From positions 1-29,294 of the forward strand of contig DYON01000004.1 in assembly GCA_020720525.1 (NCBI GenBank): a DNA stretch of 29,294 bases, read 5' to 3'. This document shows positions 6,953-14,997 of the stretch, piece by piece. The notes beneath the pieces were generated by a model that was given only the letters and a program-made list of their open reading frames with translations, did not search any database and had not been told where the DNA came from. The first letter of the stretch is position 1. Each line of letters starts with the position of its first letter. A program made the position numbers and the translations under genes. Source of the DNA: Acetofilamentum sp. GTDB lineage: Bacteria; Bacteroidota; Bacteroidia; Bacteroidales; DTU049.

Positions 6953-8329
6953 ATGAAACAATTGTCGAAAACGAAAAATTTTCAGATTATTCTCATTTCT
7001 GCCCTTTATGTTTGTATTCAATTGATTGTTTTTTTTGCATCCGAATTAAACCGTTGCAGTTTGGAGGTAGATTCTTTATCGTATATTAGGAGTGCAGAAA
7101 CTATAATCGATGGATCATTTTTCGCGAAGGAAGCGTCCTTCTTTCGAACACCAGGCTATCCTTTACTGATTGTTTTGTCAAAAATTGCAGGAGATCAATT
7201 TATAAACGCTTTGGTCTGCTTTCAAATACTTCTGTCAGGTATATCGCTGTTCATGATTTGGCAGATTATTATTGATATGACCTCGAACAAGAAATATGCT
7301 TTAGTTGGAGCATTGCTTTTTATATTACATTTCCATCAAGCATTTTATAACACGCAGGTAATGACTGAAGCTGTTTTTATTCCACTGCTTGTTTTTACAT
7401 ATTATTTTTTCAACAAATGGTATAATGAAAAGAAGATGAAACATTGGCTGGTTTTTTCAATTCTGATAAACGTAGCCCTTTGGGTTCGACCAGTATTGCT
7501 AATTTTCGTATTTATTCTCATTGCAATTATTCTCGTTAGAGTTTTATTACACAAGATGAAAATTTCACACTTGATAGTTTTTACTTTGTTTTTAGTATTG
7601 TTCAGCGGAAGTTGGATAGTTAGAAATTATTATGTTGCAGGCACATTTTCCTATTCATCAGTTGCTTCGGTAAACATGGGAAAATATCGAAAAGGAATGG
7701 TGGATGCATCCATAAAATATCCAGGGATTAAATATTATTCATACAACAATCACGTGTCGCATGACGAAAACCTGAGATTTTTTAGTGATAACTACCCTGG
7801 TTTTTATAATATGCCCGAAACTGTTCAGAGCAAAATATTGATGAAGGAGGGGTTGGCAACCATTTATGCTCATCCATCAAAATATGCCTTGATTCATTTG
7901 GAAAGTATGTTGTGGTTGATTTATTCCTCTGAACAATATCAAGTCAATGTGTCAATGGATTCGCTTGGATATGACAGAACTAGTCGCTGGAGTTCATTGA
8001 AAAGATCATTTGCGAACAATGATTTTTATGAAATATTAAATTCTATAAGTTTGTCTTCATTTATTCTGTGGAATTATTTTAGTAGGCCATACAATGGAGT
8101 GCTATGGGCTTTATTTATTATTGGTTTCTTGCTTTCGTGGAGGAAACTCAAAATGCCACATTGGTTTGCGTTTGGGCTGATTATGTATTTTTGGACAATC
8201 TCAGGCCCAGAGTCATTTCTGGCTTCTCGACTGCGAATGCCAATGGAACCATTTATTGTTATTCTGTTGGTTGTGTTTTATCAGTGGCTTTCGCTCCGCA
8301 AGCAATCAGATGCAAATGTCCCCGATTAA
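6953..8329 (+). CDS. GT-C fold glycosyltransferase-like membrane protein (ArnT/PMT_2 type)
   Basis: A 458-residue multi-pass membrane protein with the layout of the GT39/ArnT-like superfamily, whose members transfer sugars from polyprenyl-phosphate donors on the outer face of the inner membrane. TM1 (about 12-30) is followed by an extracytoplasmic loop with LEVDSLSYIRSAETI (Asp40, the usual GT-C acidic position) and FRTPGYPLL (64-72). MTEA with Glu139 comes later, as in this superfamily. The remaining roughly ten hydrophobic segments end in WLSLRKQSDANVPD. Acceptor and donor cannot be told. The start at 6953 gives the charged MKQLSKTKNF N-terminus; an earlier open stretch is non-coding. The region is strikingly AT-rich (for example 15 G/C in the 60 bases from 7381). 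The last 71 bases overlap the convergent neighbour. Confidence 0.82.
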   Translation: MKQLSKTKNFQIILISALYVCIQLIVFFASELNRCSLEVDSLSYIRSAETIIDGSFFAKEASFFRTPGYPLLIVLSKIAGDQFINALVCFQILLSGISLFMIWQIIIDMTSNKKYALVGALLFILHFHQAFYNTQVMTEAVFIPLLVFTYYFFNKWYNEKKMKHWLVFSILINVALWVRPVLLIFVFILIAIILVRVLLHKMKISHLIVFTLFLVLFSGSWIVRNYYVAGTFSYSSVASVNMGKYRKGMVDASIKYPGIKYYSYNNHVSHDENLRFFSDNYPGFYNMPETVQSKILMKEGLATIYAHPSKYALIHLESMLWLIYSSEQYQVNVSMDSLGYDRTSRWSSLKRSFANNDFYEILNSISLSSFILWNYFSRPYNGVLWALFIIGFLLSWRKLKMPHWFAFGLIMYFWTISGPESFLASRLRMPMEPFIVILLVVFYQWLSLRKQSDANVPD

Positions 8330-9839
8330 AATACATATACTCAATATTTTCACTCGAAACCAAATCAATTGAAAAGCTGGTATAGTCTTTTGCCGCATCA
8401 ACACATACAAAACGCGACTCTTCGTTAATTTTAACAAACGGATTGTTTTTAGATTGAACTTGTATTTCTAATGGATTACAATAGCATTCAAGTATGGTTT
8501 GACTATTTGTGTTTTGCCAAGCAATGATTTCAATTTGATCCGAAAGCCATCGATTTTCTCTGTGTACTGCCTGAATAAATCCATGACGAAATGTATAAAC
8601 TCCTCCATAATTGTCGGGAATAGAAAGAATTACGACTGAATTTCCAGGCTGATGATTCCTTCCAAAATCTTCAATGATATTACTTATTACCTGATTATTC
8701 TGCCGATAAACAATATTGGTTTGAATGGTTAAAATAAGAAAAAAAGCACTTACGGTTAGGGCTATTGAGAAAGCAATCTGTTTTTTTAGGCGAAAAACAA
8801 CAAACAAGGAAATAATTATGGCAGCTAAAGATGGAAGATAGCCATATCGATCGCTTTGGATATCGCTGAGTGAGGTTGTTTCCAAATTAACTACTGGTAG
8901 GCATAAAACAATAAAAACTGTAAAAAGAAAGCCAAACAACCTCAGCGTCAATAGCTTTGGTTTTCGATCCTTTAACAATACATAAATGGTAACAATGCCA
9001 ATTAAAATTACAGTAGCCGAAATAATAAATACTTTAAGCCATAATAATGAATGCCAGTCTGCAAAAAGATAGCGATACACAAGAAAAAACTTTGCAAAAT
9101 AAATGATAAAAGTCTTTATCATTCCAACAATTGAAAACTGTGTGTGCACTTCAACACCATAACCACCTATGAAAGAGCCAAGTAATAATTTTCTCAGAAT
9201 AAAATAAACCACAAGAGCGAGTAAACCGGACAATATTATTCGGGTTGTTTGCTTTGATTTGGGGATTATTCCCCACAATAGGCCTCCAATTGGGATTAAT
9301 ATTGCAGTAATAGAAATTTCTTTGCACAAGAATGACATTAATAAAAGGATTGCGAATACAAAAACGTATTTCATTCCATGCGAAGAAAGGGCTTTGTTAA
9401 AGGCGCATGCCGACAATAAAAGAAATAATACAGACAGGGGATACGACATGGCGGCAAACCAGTTTACAGCTTCGGTATTGTAAGGAAATAATAAGAATAG
9501 AAGACCTCCAAAAAAAGCAACTTTTTGAGCTTTTGCATCATTTGCGGGATTCCATATTTTCAGAATTTGAAATAAAATATAGGCATTGATTACGTGAATT
9601 ATTAATTGGAAAAAGTGTAAGGCATTTGGGTTTTCGCCTACAAAGAACAGCATTGAATACTGTATGTAATGAGATAATGGAAGAAAAAATCGATCTCCGA
9701 AATTATAATATTCACCTGGACCGATTCTCAATAGTTCCAACCAAACAAAATCATCGCTCATAAAGCCATTAAACAGCGATGGAATATATGCAAGTATTCC
9801 AATAATCAAATATGCGGTGAAATAGCCAGCCGATTTCAT
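8259..9839 (-). CDS. Second GT-C-like multi-pass membrane protein
   Basis: A 526-residue membrane protein. After TM1 it has the paired acidic motif MSDDF (27-31), typical of the first loop of GT-C glycosyltransferases, then RFFLPLSHY. FPYNTEAVNW (118-127) resembles the HPxxTEAV stretch of TMTC-type mannosyltransferases. About 10-12 hydrophobic segments follow, and from about residue 390 a soluble, probably periplasmic C-terminal domain. Transfer of a sugar from a lipid-phosphate donor is inferred from fold features; the substrate is unknown. It is convergent with the other GT-C gene, sharing 71 bases at the 3' ends, and is AT-rich like it. A TATATTTG box lies 40 bases upstream. The adjacent minus-strand C25 gene ends in its own terminator, so this gene is probably transcribed alone. 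Confidence 0.78.
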   Translation of the reverse strand: MKSAGYFTAYLIIGILAYIPSLFNGFMSDDFVWLELLRIGPGEYYNFGDRFFLPLSHYIQYSMLFFVGENPNALHFFQLIIHVINAYILFQILKIWNPANDAKAQKVAFFGGLLFLLFPYNTEAVNWFAAMSYPLSVLFLLLSACAFNKALSSHGMKYVFVFAILLLMSFLCKEISITAILIPIGGLLWGIIPKSKQTTRIILSGLLALVVYFILRKLLLGSFIGGYGVEVHTQFSIVGMIKTFIIYFAKFFLVYRYLFADWHSLLWLKVFIISATVILIGIVTIYVLLKDRKPKLLTLRLFGFLFTVFIVLCLPVVNLETTSLSDIQSDRYGYLPSLAAIIISLFVVFRLKKQIAFSIALTVSAFFLILTIQTNIVYRQNNQVISNIIEDFGRNHQPGNSVVILSIPDNYGGVYTFRHGFIQAVHRENRWLSDQIEIIAWQNTNSQTILECYCNPLEIQVQSKNNPFVKINEESRFVCVDAAKDYTSFSIDLVSSENIEYMYFNRGHLHLIACGAKATDKTQPTE

Positions 9840-9879
9840 AAATGATTCAAGTTTGCTAACAATTAATATTATTTCTCAA

Positions 9880-9887
9880 CAAATATA
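9880..9887 (-). promoter_or_regulatory. -7 promoter box for the minus-strand GT-C gene
   Basis: TATATTTG on the minus strand fits TAnnTTTG and ends 40 bases before the ATG at 9839. The right copy of the direct repeat lies immediately upstream of it. Confidence 0.55.
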
Positions 9888-9909
9888 CGCGAATAATTAG
9901 TTTTTTGAG

Positions 9910-9934
9910 TTCCCGATAAAATGCAAATTGTTCC
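9910..9934 (+). repeat. Right copy of imperfect direct repeat flanking the glycosyltransferase pair
   Basis: Matches 6839-6863 at 20 of 25 positions in the same orientation. The seven bases at the left end and ten at the right end are identical. It lies between the minus-strand GT-C promoter and the terminator of the C25 protease gene. Confidence 0.6.
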
Positions 9935-9941
9935 CAAATGC

Positions 9942-9971
9942 AAAAAGCCCTAGAAATGACCAGGGCTTTTT
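9942..9971 (-). terminator. Rho-independent terminator of the C25 protease gene
   Basis: AAAAAGCCCT (9942-9951) pairs with AGGGCTTTTT (9962-9971) across a 10-base loop. Read on the minus strand it ends in a T-run, 16 bases after the stop codon at 9988. The stem is symmetric and could also work on the plus strand. Confidence 0.88.
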
Positions 9972-9987
9972 GTGAAATAGTGCAAAA

Positions 9988-12900
9988 CTATTCGATTGTT
10001 AGAGGCTTATTGGTCACACCCTCTACCGTGGTAATGCGAATGTAGTAAAGCCCGGTTGAATATGGTGAAACATCAATTGTTGTGCTTTTTGAATTTACAA
10101 CTTGCGAATAGGTAAGTTTTCCGGTGGCATCGAAAAGATCGATGTGTAGCATTTCGGTTGCCGAATTGATGGTTACGTTGTTGTTGGCTGGGTTTGGAAA
10201 TACTCGTGCAACAACATCATTGTTTTCTATTCCAGTATTAATGTCAACAGTTACTTCAAGCGAATCGACATCGGTTCCACATGAATTGGTTTGGGTTAGA
10301 ACCACCCAATAGGTTCCAGCTGCTGCATAAATATGATTTGGATTTTCCAATATGGAAGTATTTCCATCGCCAAAGTTCCATAAATAGCTACCATTTCCTG
10401 TAGAAGCATTTGTGAATGCAACGTCGAGATAATTGGCAGCGAAAGTGAACGAGGTAGCTGGTACATCGTAAATGTTTACTTCAAGGGGCATCATTGCACT
10501 CTGGCAGGTCTGTTCAATTTCCCAATTGTAGAAATAATAGTAAAATTGCGATTCGTAACCCGAGGCTGTGCTTTGTACCATTTCGATAGCATCACCAACC
10601 ATATACGGATAGAGGTTAGGCCCAGAAGTTGAGCCATTGCGATACAAATTGGGTGAAGCTGGTCCTAAAAGTTTGAGATTTGTTCCAACTGGAATGTTGA
10701 AGTTGAGAGCAACTGTACTGTCTCCAGCAGCCAAATTCACTGTAATTTGATCGAGTGTTGTTCCCGCTGAATTTTGTAAAACAAAAGTCCGATTTCCTGC
10801 TGCTCCAGCATATATTGTAACCGTTTTAAGTGTTACTGGCGAATAGCAATTAAAGATGATTCCATGTATTGGTGTATTGGTGTAATAGCCGCCAGTTCCT
10901 GTATTGTCGGGCTTTCCACCAGTATAGCTGTTGGTGATACTCGAACAAACATAATAGGTGGTAGAATTCGATAAAATTGGAGTATTGTAAGTGTTTCCAG
11001 TTGTGAGAAGATTTCCTGAAGTTGTAGCATCGAACCACGAAAGGTTACTGCCCGATGCAGTAAGCAAAAACGAAGCTGATCCGCACGAACTGGTATCGCT
11101 AACCACAGGCGATTCGGCTCCGATTTGGATTTGTACGGTTGAAATATCCGACCCACAAATTCCACCATCTGCAATTAAAGAAAGGATATAGAACCCATTT
11201 GTATTGTAGGTATATGAAGGTTCAAAAATGCTTGAAGTATTTCCATCGCCAAAATCCCATAAATACGAGCTTACACCCGTGCTGTTGTTGGTTGGGGTGA
11301 TAGTTACAGGACCTGTACAAAATGACGTATCGGCAACCACAAAATTAGATGAAATGGTTTGAGTTGTAGCATTGAAAATATAGGTTATGGTGTCGTTGCT
11401 TGTATTTAAATCGCTACCGCTGTTGGGGTTGTCGGTATAAACAACAAAAGTGTTGGATCCATTGGCAATGGTAATTGCAGGCAGGTCGATGGTGTCGGTT
11501 TGCCACGAAGCCAAATTTCCGCCCCATATTGTAGATTGAACCGAACCACCATTGAATTTATACCTTACATTGAGAGCTGTAATATTGTTTGTTCCACGAT
11601 TGCGAATTACAATTCTCGGTGTTTCTTGAACACCTGAACAACTATAAGTTGCCAATGGTTTAATTACTTCAAGCATTTGTGCATCGAGTGCTTGCATTGG
11701 TGCATCGATTGGAACTTCGGCTATATGTGGAATTTTATTTTGCTTGGTTGCAACAACCATTGCGGTATCGAGTCCTGGAAGTGCTGCGAAATTGAGCGTA
11801 ACCGATGTGTTTATTCCCGAATATTTAGCATCGAGCAAAACACCATTGAGCGAAATGGCAACATAGGTATATTGTTCGGTGGTTACAACCAGCGAAGTGG
11901 CTCCTTCGATTAAAGGATTGGTGTAGGAAATGGTCAGAGGGTCGGGTTTTGAAAAATAGTTCATCACCGAAGGGTCGCCCATGAGATGATATTCTTCCCA
12001 ATAGTATTTTTTAAGAGTTGTAGTAGAAGCCTGCACCGCCAAGTTTCCGGCAACAATCATTTGTCCGTTGGCAACAAACCATTCGCTGGTTGCTTCGGCA
12101 TGATCGTGAAAAGTACGGTCGTACGAACCAAGTCCAGTGCCAGCATAAGTTGGATTTTCAATAATGTTTGAAGTGTTTCCAACACCCCAATAATAATCTT
12201 CGTCCCAATAGCTGTAGTCCGACGCTCCAATATAACCAACAGCGCCTTCGTTGGCAGCTCTCAGAATAGCCTCCCCAAAGCAGGCGCTTACTTCGAATTT
12301 GTTCGATTGGCAGCAATTGCCAACTAGCAAACCATATTTGTTGGCGTTGTTCAGATTTGCAATATCGCTGGTTGAAAATGAGGGGTCGGACCATCCAGAT
12401 GACCCACAATGTGCAGTATAGTTTGCATAACCAACACCAGCACCAATATTGGCTCTTATTAATGCATCGGTTGATGAGTTGTTCGTTACAGGCCACAAAT
12501 AGGTATAAGAATAAATACCATGTGCTGCATTGAAATAATTTGATGTTCCATAATTAATCTGACCATTGGCATGTACCTGCGAATAACCACCAGTTGGGGA
12601 AGATCCATCGTCAACGCCAGCAATCATAACCACCGTGTCGAGATAGTTGGGATTGGGCATGGTGTATTTTTCGTACATCAATGTTTTGTCGATTTGTGGG
12701 GTGAGCTGACCAACATTTTGTGCGCTAAAGCGGCCATAGTACACGTCGGGAATATTGTCCGAAGCGCCATCGTAGCAAGCGTAGTAAAGGTCGGTTACGT
12801 GTGTTCCCGACGACTGACTGCTGTAGTTGGGTATTTGAGCAACGTCACCAACAAACAAAATATATGTTGGAGCTGGATCGGCAACTGTACCTGCATTGTA

Positions 12901-13788
12901 CAATCCCTGAAGATATGCTTTAATGGTGGTAGTGGTTGTTCCAACCGATGGCATGTCGGTATATGCCTCAACAACGGTAAATCCTTTTTCTGTTTTCCAC
13001 TGAATAAACGGTTGCAATGCGGTTTCGAACATGCGGTCGGAAACAATTACATATTTAATGGGATATTCTGTAATAACATCTTTTGTTGTGGGAGCTGAAA
13101 AGTTGGGTATCTCTTTGTAAAAACCAGAATACAAAGGACTGTACAATATTTCTTTATTGCTCTGATACGAAGCTGATTTTGAAGTATTTCGGAAAGTAAC
13201 CTCGAAGCTGATATTGGTGTAAACTTCAATTTTGTTGGTAACAGGATTGTAGCTGATGGGGTCAATCAAAATATTTCCAAACGAAACACCGCGCATAATT
13301 CCGCCAGGAACAACTTGAATGAGTTCGTTTTGACTGAGCTGGTTTAGCTGATAATAATTTTGGTCGTAGTAGAATATAATATTGCTTGGGTCGGTACTTT
13401 TGCTCCACGATGGTTGAGCAGGAACAATTTTATCGGTAAAGCCTAAAACATTGAGATCGAACTCTTCGATGTTGTAGCTTATAATATTGATACTTGCGGT
13501 AGCACCTTCGGGAATTTCAATCATTTGACTATACAATGGAACAGCAGGACGACCATCGTCGTAGCGCTTTGTGAATGAGGGAACATCTAACATGGTGAAA
13601 TATCCCTTGCTGGTATTTACTCGTGTTAGTGCAAATTCGCTGATCGAAAATATGGCCGAGAAATTCTGACCGATAGTGTTTTCAACAGATAGTCCAGTTT
13701 TTTCTCCTTGCAATGGAATTGTCTTTGTTTGTGCCGAAACAGCAACAATTAGAAGCATTGCAACAATACCGAATAAAACATGTTTCAT
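9988..13788 (-). CDS. Lys-gingipain-like C25 cysteine protease with PKD domains and T9SS sorting domain
   Basis: A 1266-residue secreted protease. Order: signal peptide (1-19, ending VSAQ); a propeptide-like region to about 215; C25 catalytic domain (about 240-610); Ig-like domain with YVAISLNGVL (about 615-700); an adhesion-type segment; PKD domain (about 815-890, WDFGDGN); an Ig-like/jelly-roll stretch; second PKD (about 1110-1185, WNFGDGN); T9SS type A sorting domain (about 1194-1266, from VFPNPANNNV). Catalytic motifs are YTAHCG (His460) and GNCCQS (Cys492/493). The match is closest to Kgp of Porphyromonas: as I recall that sequence, YTAH, GNCC, SYWxEDYYW and CFGE are shared, including the Thr (458) and Asp (531) positions of its lysine pocket. 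Lysine specificity is therefore predicted, not shown. The start at 13788 is set by the signal peptide; an upstream in-frame ATG at 13923 would precede it with 45 implausible residues. Confidence 0.93.
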   Translation of the reverse strand: MKHVLFGIVAMLLIVAVSAQTKTIPLQGEKTGLSVENTIGQNFSAIFSISEFALTRVNTSKGYFTMLDVPSFTKRYDDGRPAVPLYSQMIEIPEGATASINIISYNIEEFDLNVLGFTDKIVPAQPSWSKSTDPSNIIFYYDQNYYQLNQLSQNELIQVVPGGIMRGVSFGNILIDPISYNPVTNKIEVYTNISFEVTFRNTSKSASYQSNKEILYSPLYSGFYKEIPNFSAPTTKDVITEYPIKYVIVSDRMFETALQPFIQWKTEKGFTVVEAYTDMPSVGTTTTTIKAYLQGLYNAGTVADPAPTYILFVGDVAQIPNYSSQSSGTHVTDLYYACYDGASDNIPDVYYGRFSAQNVGQLTPQIDKTLMYEKYTMPNPNYLDTVVMIAGVDDGSSPTGGYSQVHANGQINYGTSNYFNAAHGIYSYTYLWPVTNNSSTDALIRANIGAGVGYANYTAHCGSSGWSDPSFSTSDIANLNNANKYGLLVGNCCQSNKFEVSACFGEAILRAANEGAVGYIGASDYSYWDEDYYWGVGNTSNIIENPTYAGTGLGSYDRTFHDHAEATSEWFVANGQMIVAGNLAVQASTTTLKKYYWEEYHLMGDPSVMNYFSKPDPLTISYTNPLIEGATSLVVTTEQYTYVAISLNGVLLDAKYSGINTSVTLNFAALPGLDTAMVVATKQNKIPHIAEVPIDAPMQALDAQMLEVIKPLATYSCSGVQETPRIVIRNRGTNNITALNVRYKFNGGSVQSTIWGGNLASWQTDTIDLPAITIANGSNTFVVYTDNPNSGSDLNTSNDTITYIFNATTQTISSNFVVADTSFCTGPVTITPTNNSTGVSSYLWDFGDGNTSSIFEPSYTYNTNGFYILSLIADGGICGSDISTVQIQIGAESPVVSDTSSCGSASFLLTASGSNLSWFDATTSGNLLTTGNTYNTPILSNSTTYYVCSSITNSYTGGKPDNTGTGGYYTNTPIHGIIFNCYSPVTLKTVTIYAGAAGNRTFVLQNSAGTTLDQITVNLAAGDSTVALNFNIPVGTNLKLLGPASPNLYRNGSTSGPNLYPYMVGDAIEMVQSTASGYESQFYYYFYNWEIEQTCQSAMMPLEVNIYDVPATSFTFAANYLDVAFTNASTGNGSYLWNFGDGNTSILENPNHIYAAAGTYWVVLTQTNSCGTDVDSLEVTVDINTGIENNDVVARVFPNPANNNVTINSATEMLHIDLFDATGKLTYSQVVNSKSTTIDVSPYSTGLYYIRITTVEGVTNKPLTIE

Positions 13789-13903
13789 TTTTTTGCTGGT
13801 TTGGTTTCGCGTGTAAGAGTTTTTTTTTTGCCTTTTTGTTGCACCAAAGAAAAAAATTTTTTCGAAATTGTAGGTTTTGTTTGAGTTAAACATCAATCTG
13901 ATT

Positions 13904-14905
13904 TTAAAATCGAATTCCTGCATTCAAGCAAATCATGCTGGTATTTAGCCATGTGTTTCGTTTCAGATTGACCGAAAAGCCCAAGTTTGGTGTGGGTCGA
14001 TATTCGGCTCCTGCAAGCAGAAATGCTTCGCTTTTCACATTTCCATATTCTTGCATATAATCAACTCGAACAAAAACAGCAGTTTTGGCACCAACTTTCA
14101 TCGAGCCATACACACTTGCACCCGACAAATCGGATTCTGGAACAAAAGAATTATTAAACACCATATTGTATTCGGCTCCTGCCATCCATTTTTTTGTCTT
14201 AAATCCCACAAAACCACTAATTGTTGACCGATTTTCGCTCAAAGTAGAAGCGTGTTGCTCATAATCGGCATACAATTTAAAAATCAGATAGTCTTTTGGA
14301 GAATATTCCACATTTGCGCTGTATAGAAAATTCGATTCGTTGTCTTGATACTTAAATGGACCTTCTCCGTTTACGGCAGTGAAGCTTAATATGAGAGTTT
14401 CGATGGGTCTCAGTTTCACTCTCAATCCAAAATCGGCAGGCATTCCAAATCGAAACAGTTCTTGCATAGTTGTAGCTACATAGCGCATACCCCAGTGTTT
14501 GTCCTGAACTGTTAAGTATTGTTCGTTGAGCAGTTGTCCGAATCCAATTTCGCCCCAGTTGCTGAATTTCCAGTCGATTTCGGCCATTTTTAAAAATGCA
14601 GTGTATTTACTTCCTTCGAAATATCCATTTATTCCAATGGTGTCGGGGTAGCTGAAATTGGTGGTTCGGGTTACATCGTACAAGATAATTCCGCTTACTT
14701 TTTGCGAAAAACTTTTTTTGTAGCCCATAATCGCTGTTGTTAGTCCAAATGCCGATTGGGGATTGTTATTGCCATTCAAATCGTGTTGAAAATAGGTGTG
14801 AATATCGGCAAAAAATACACCTGAATCGGGCTTTGCAGTGTCGCTTTGTGCATTCATGGAAAACGAAGCAAAAACGAGTATTAATATCAAAGGAAAACAT
14901 TTCAT
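13904..14905 (-). CDS. Outer-membrane beta-barrel (porin-like) protein
   Basis: A 333-residue protein with a signal peptide (MKCFPLILILVFASFSMNAQ) and then many alternating amphipathic strands rich in aromatic residues, ending in a C-terminal Phe (LNAGIRF), as outer-membrane barrels do. Repeated pieces such as YSANVEYSPKDYLIFKLYADYEQ, FVGFKTKKWMAGAEYNMVF and AFLLAGAEYRPTPNLGFSVNL look like adjacent strands joined by short turns. It resembles Bacteroidota porin-type proteins; its substrate is unknown. It does not show the PorP/SprF or PorV patterns I would expect of T9SS components. The start at 14905 is preferred over 14926, since it begins directly at the signal peptide. It lies between two T9SS-cargo genes on the same strand. 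Confidence 0.78.
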   Translation of the reverse strand: MKCFPLILILVFASFSMNAQSDTAKPDSGVFFADIHTYFQHDLNGNNNPQSAFGLTTAIMGYKKSFSQKVSGIILYDVTRTTNFSYPDTIGINGYFEGSKYTAFLKMAEIDWKFSNWGEIGFGQLLNEQYLTVQDKHWGMRYVATTMQELFRFGMPADFGLRVKLRPIETLILSFTAVNGEGPFKYQDNESNFLYSANVEYSPKDYLIFKLYADYEQHASTLSENRSTISGFVGFKTKKWMAGAEYNMVFNNSFVPESDLSGASVYGSMKVGAKTAVFVRVDYMQEYGNVKSEAFLLAGAEYRPTPNLGFSVNLKRNTWLNTSMICLNAGIRF

Positions 14906-14997
14906 ATAGAAATTTTTATGTTGCAATTTACGAAAACAATCAATAAATGAAACAAAAACGATTTTCTGTCGTTGAGATTTTAAAACGAATACAATAA

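Noticed and set aside
6839..9934. Insertion sequence or transposon carrying the two GT-C genes.
   Set aside because: No transposase or integrase frame and no terminal inverted repeats exist between the direct repeats, so only a cassette-like origin is proposed and no named element.
12571..13098. Plus-strand open frame of 175 codons inside the C25 protease gene.
   Set aside because: Antisense shadow. The minus-strand frame carries the catalytic domain, and the plus frame has no recognisable motif.
13420..13446. A partial look-alike of the flanking repeat (on the minus strand, CCGATAAAATTGTTCC) inside the C25 gene.
   Set aside because: It lies in coding sequence, lacks the middle bases and is explained by the protein it encodes.
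13904..14905. Assignment of the beta-barrel protein as a T9SS component (PorP/SprF or PorV).
   Set aside because: Length and visible motifs do not match those families; only a generic porin-like barrel can be supported.
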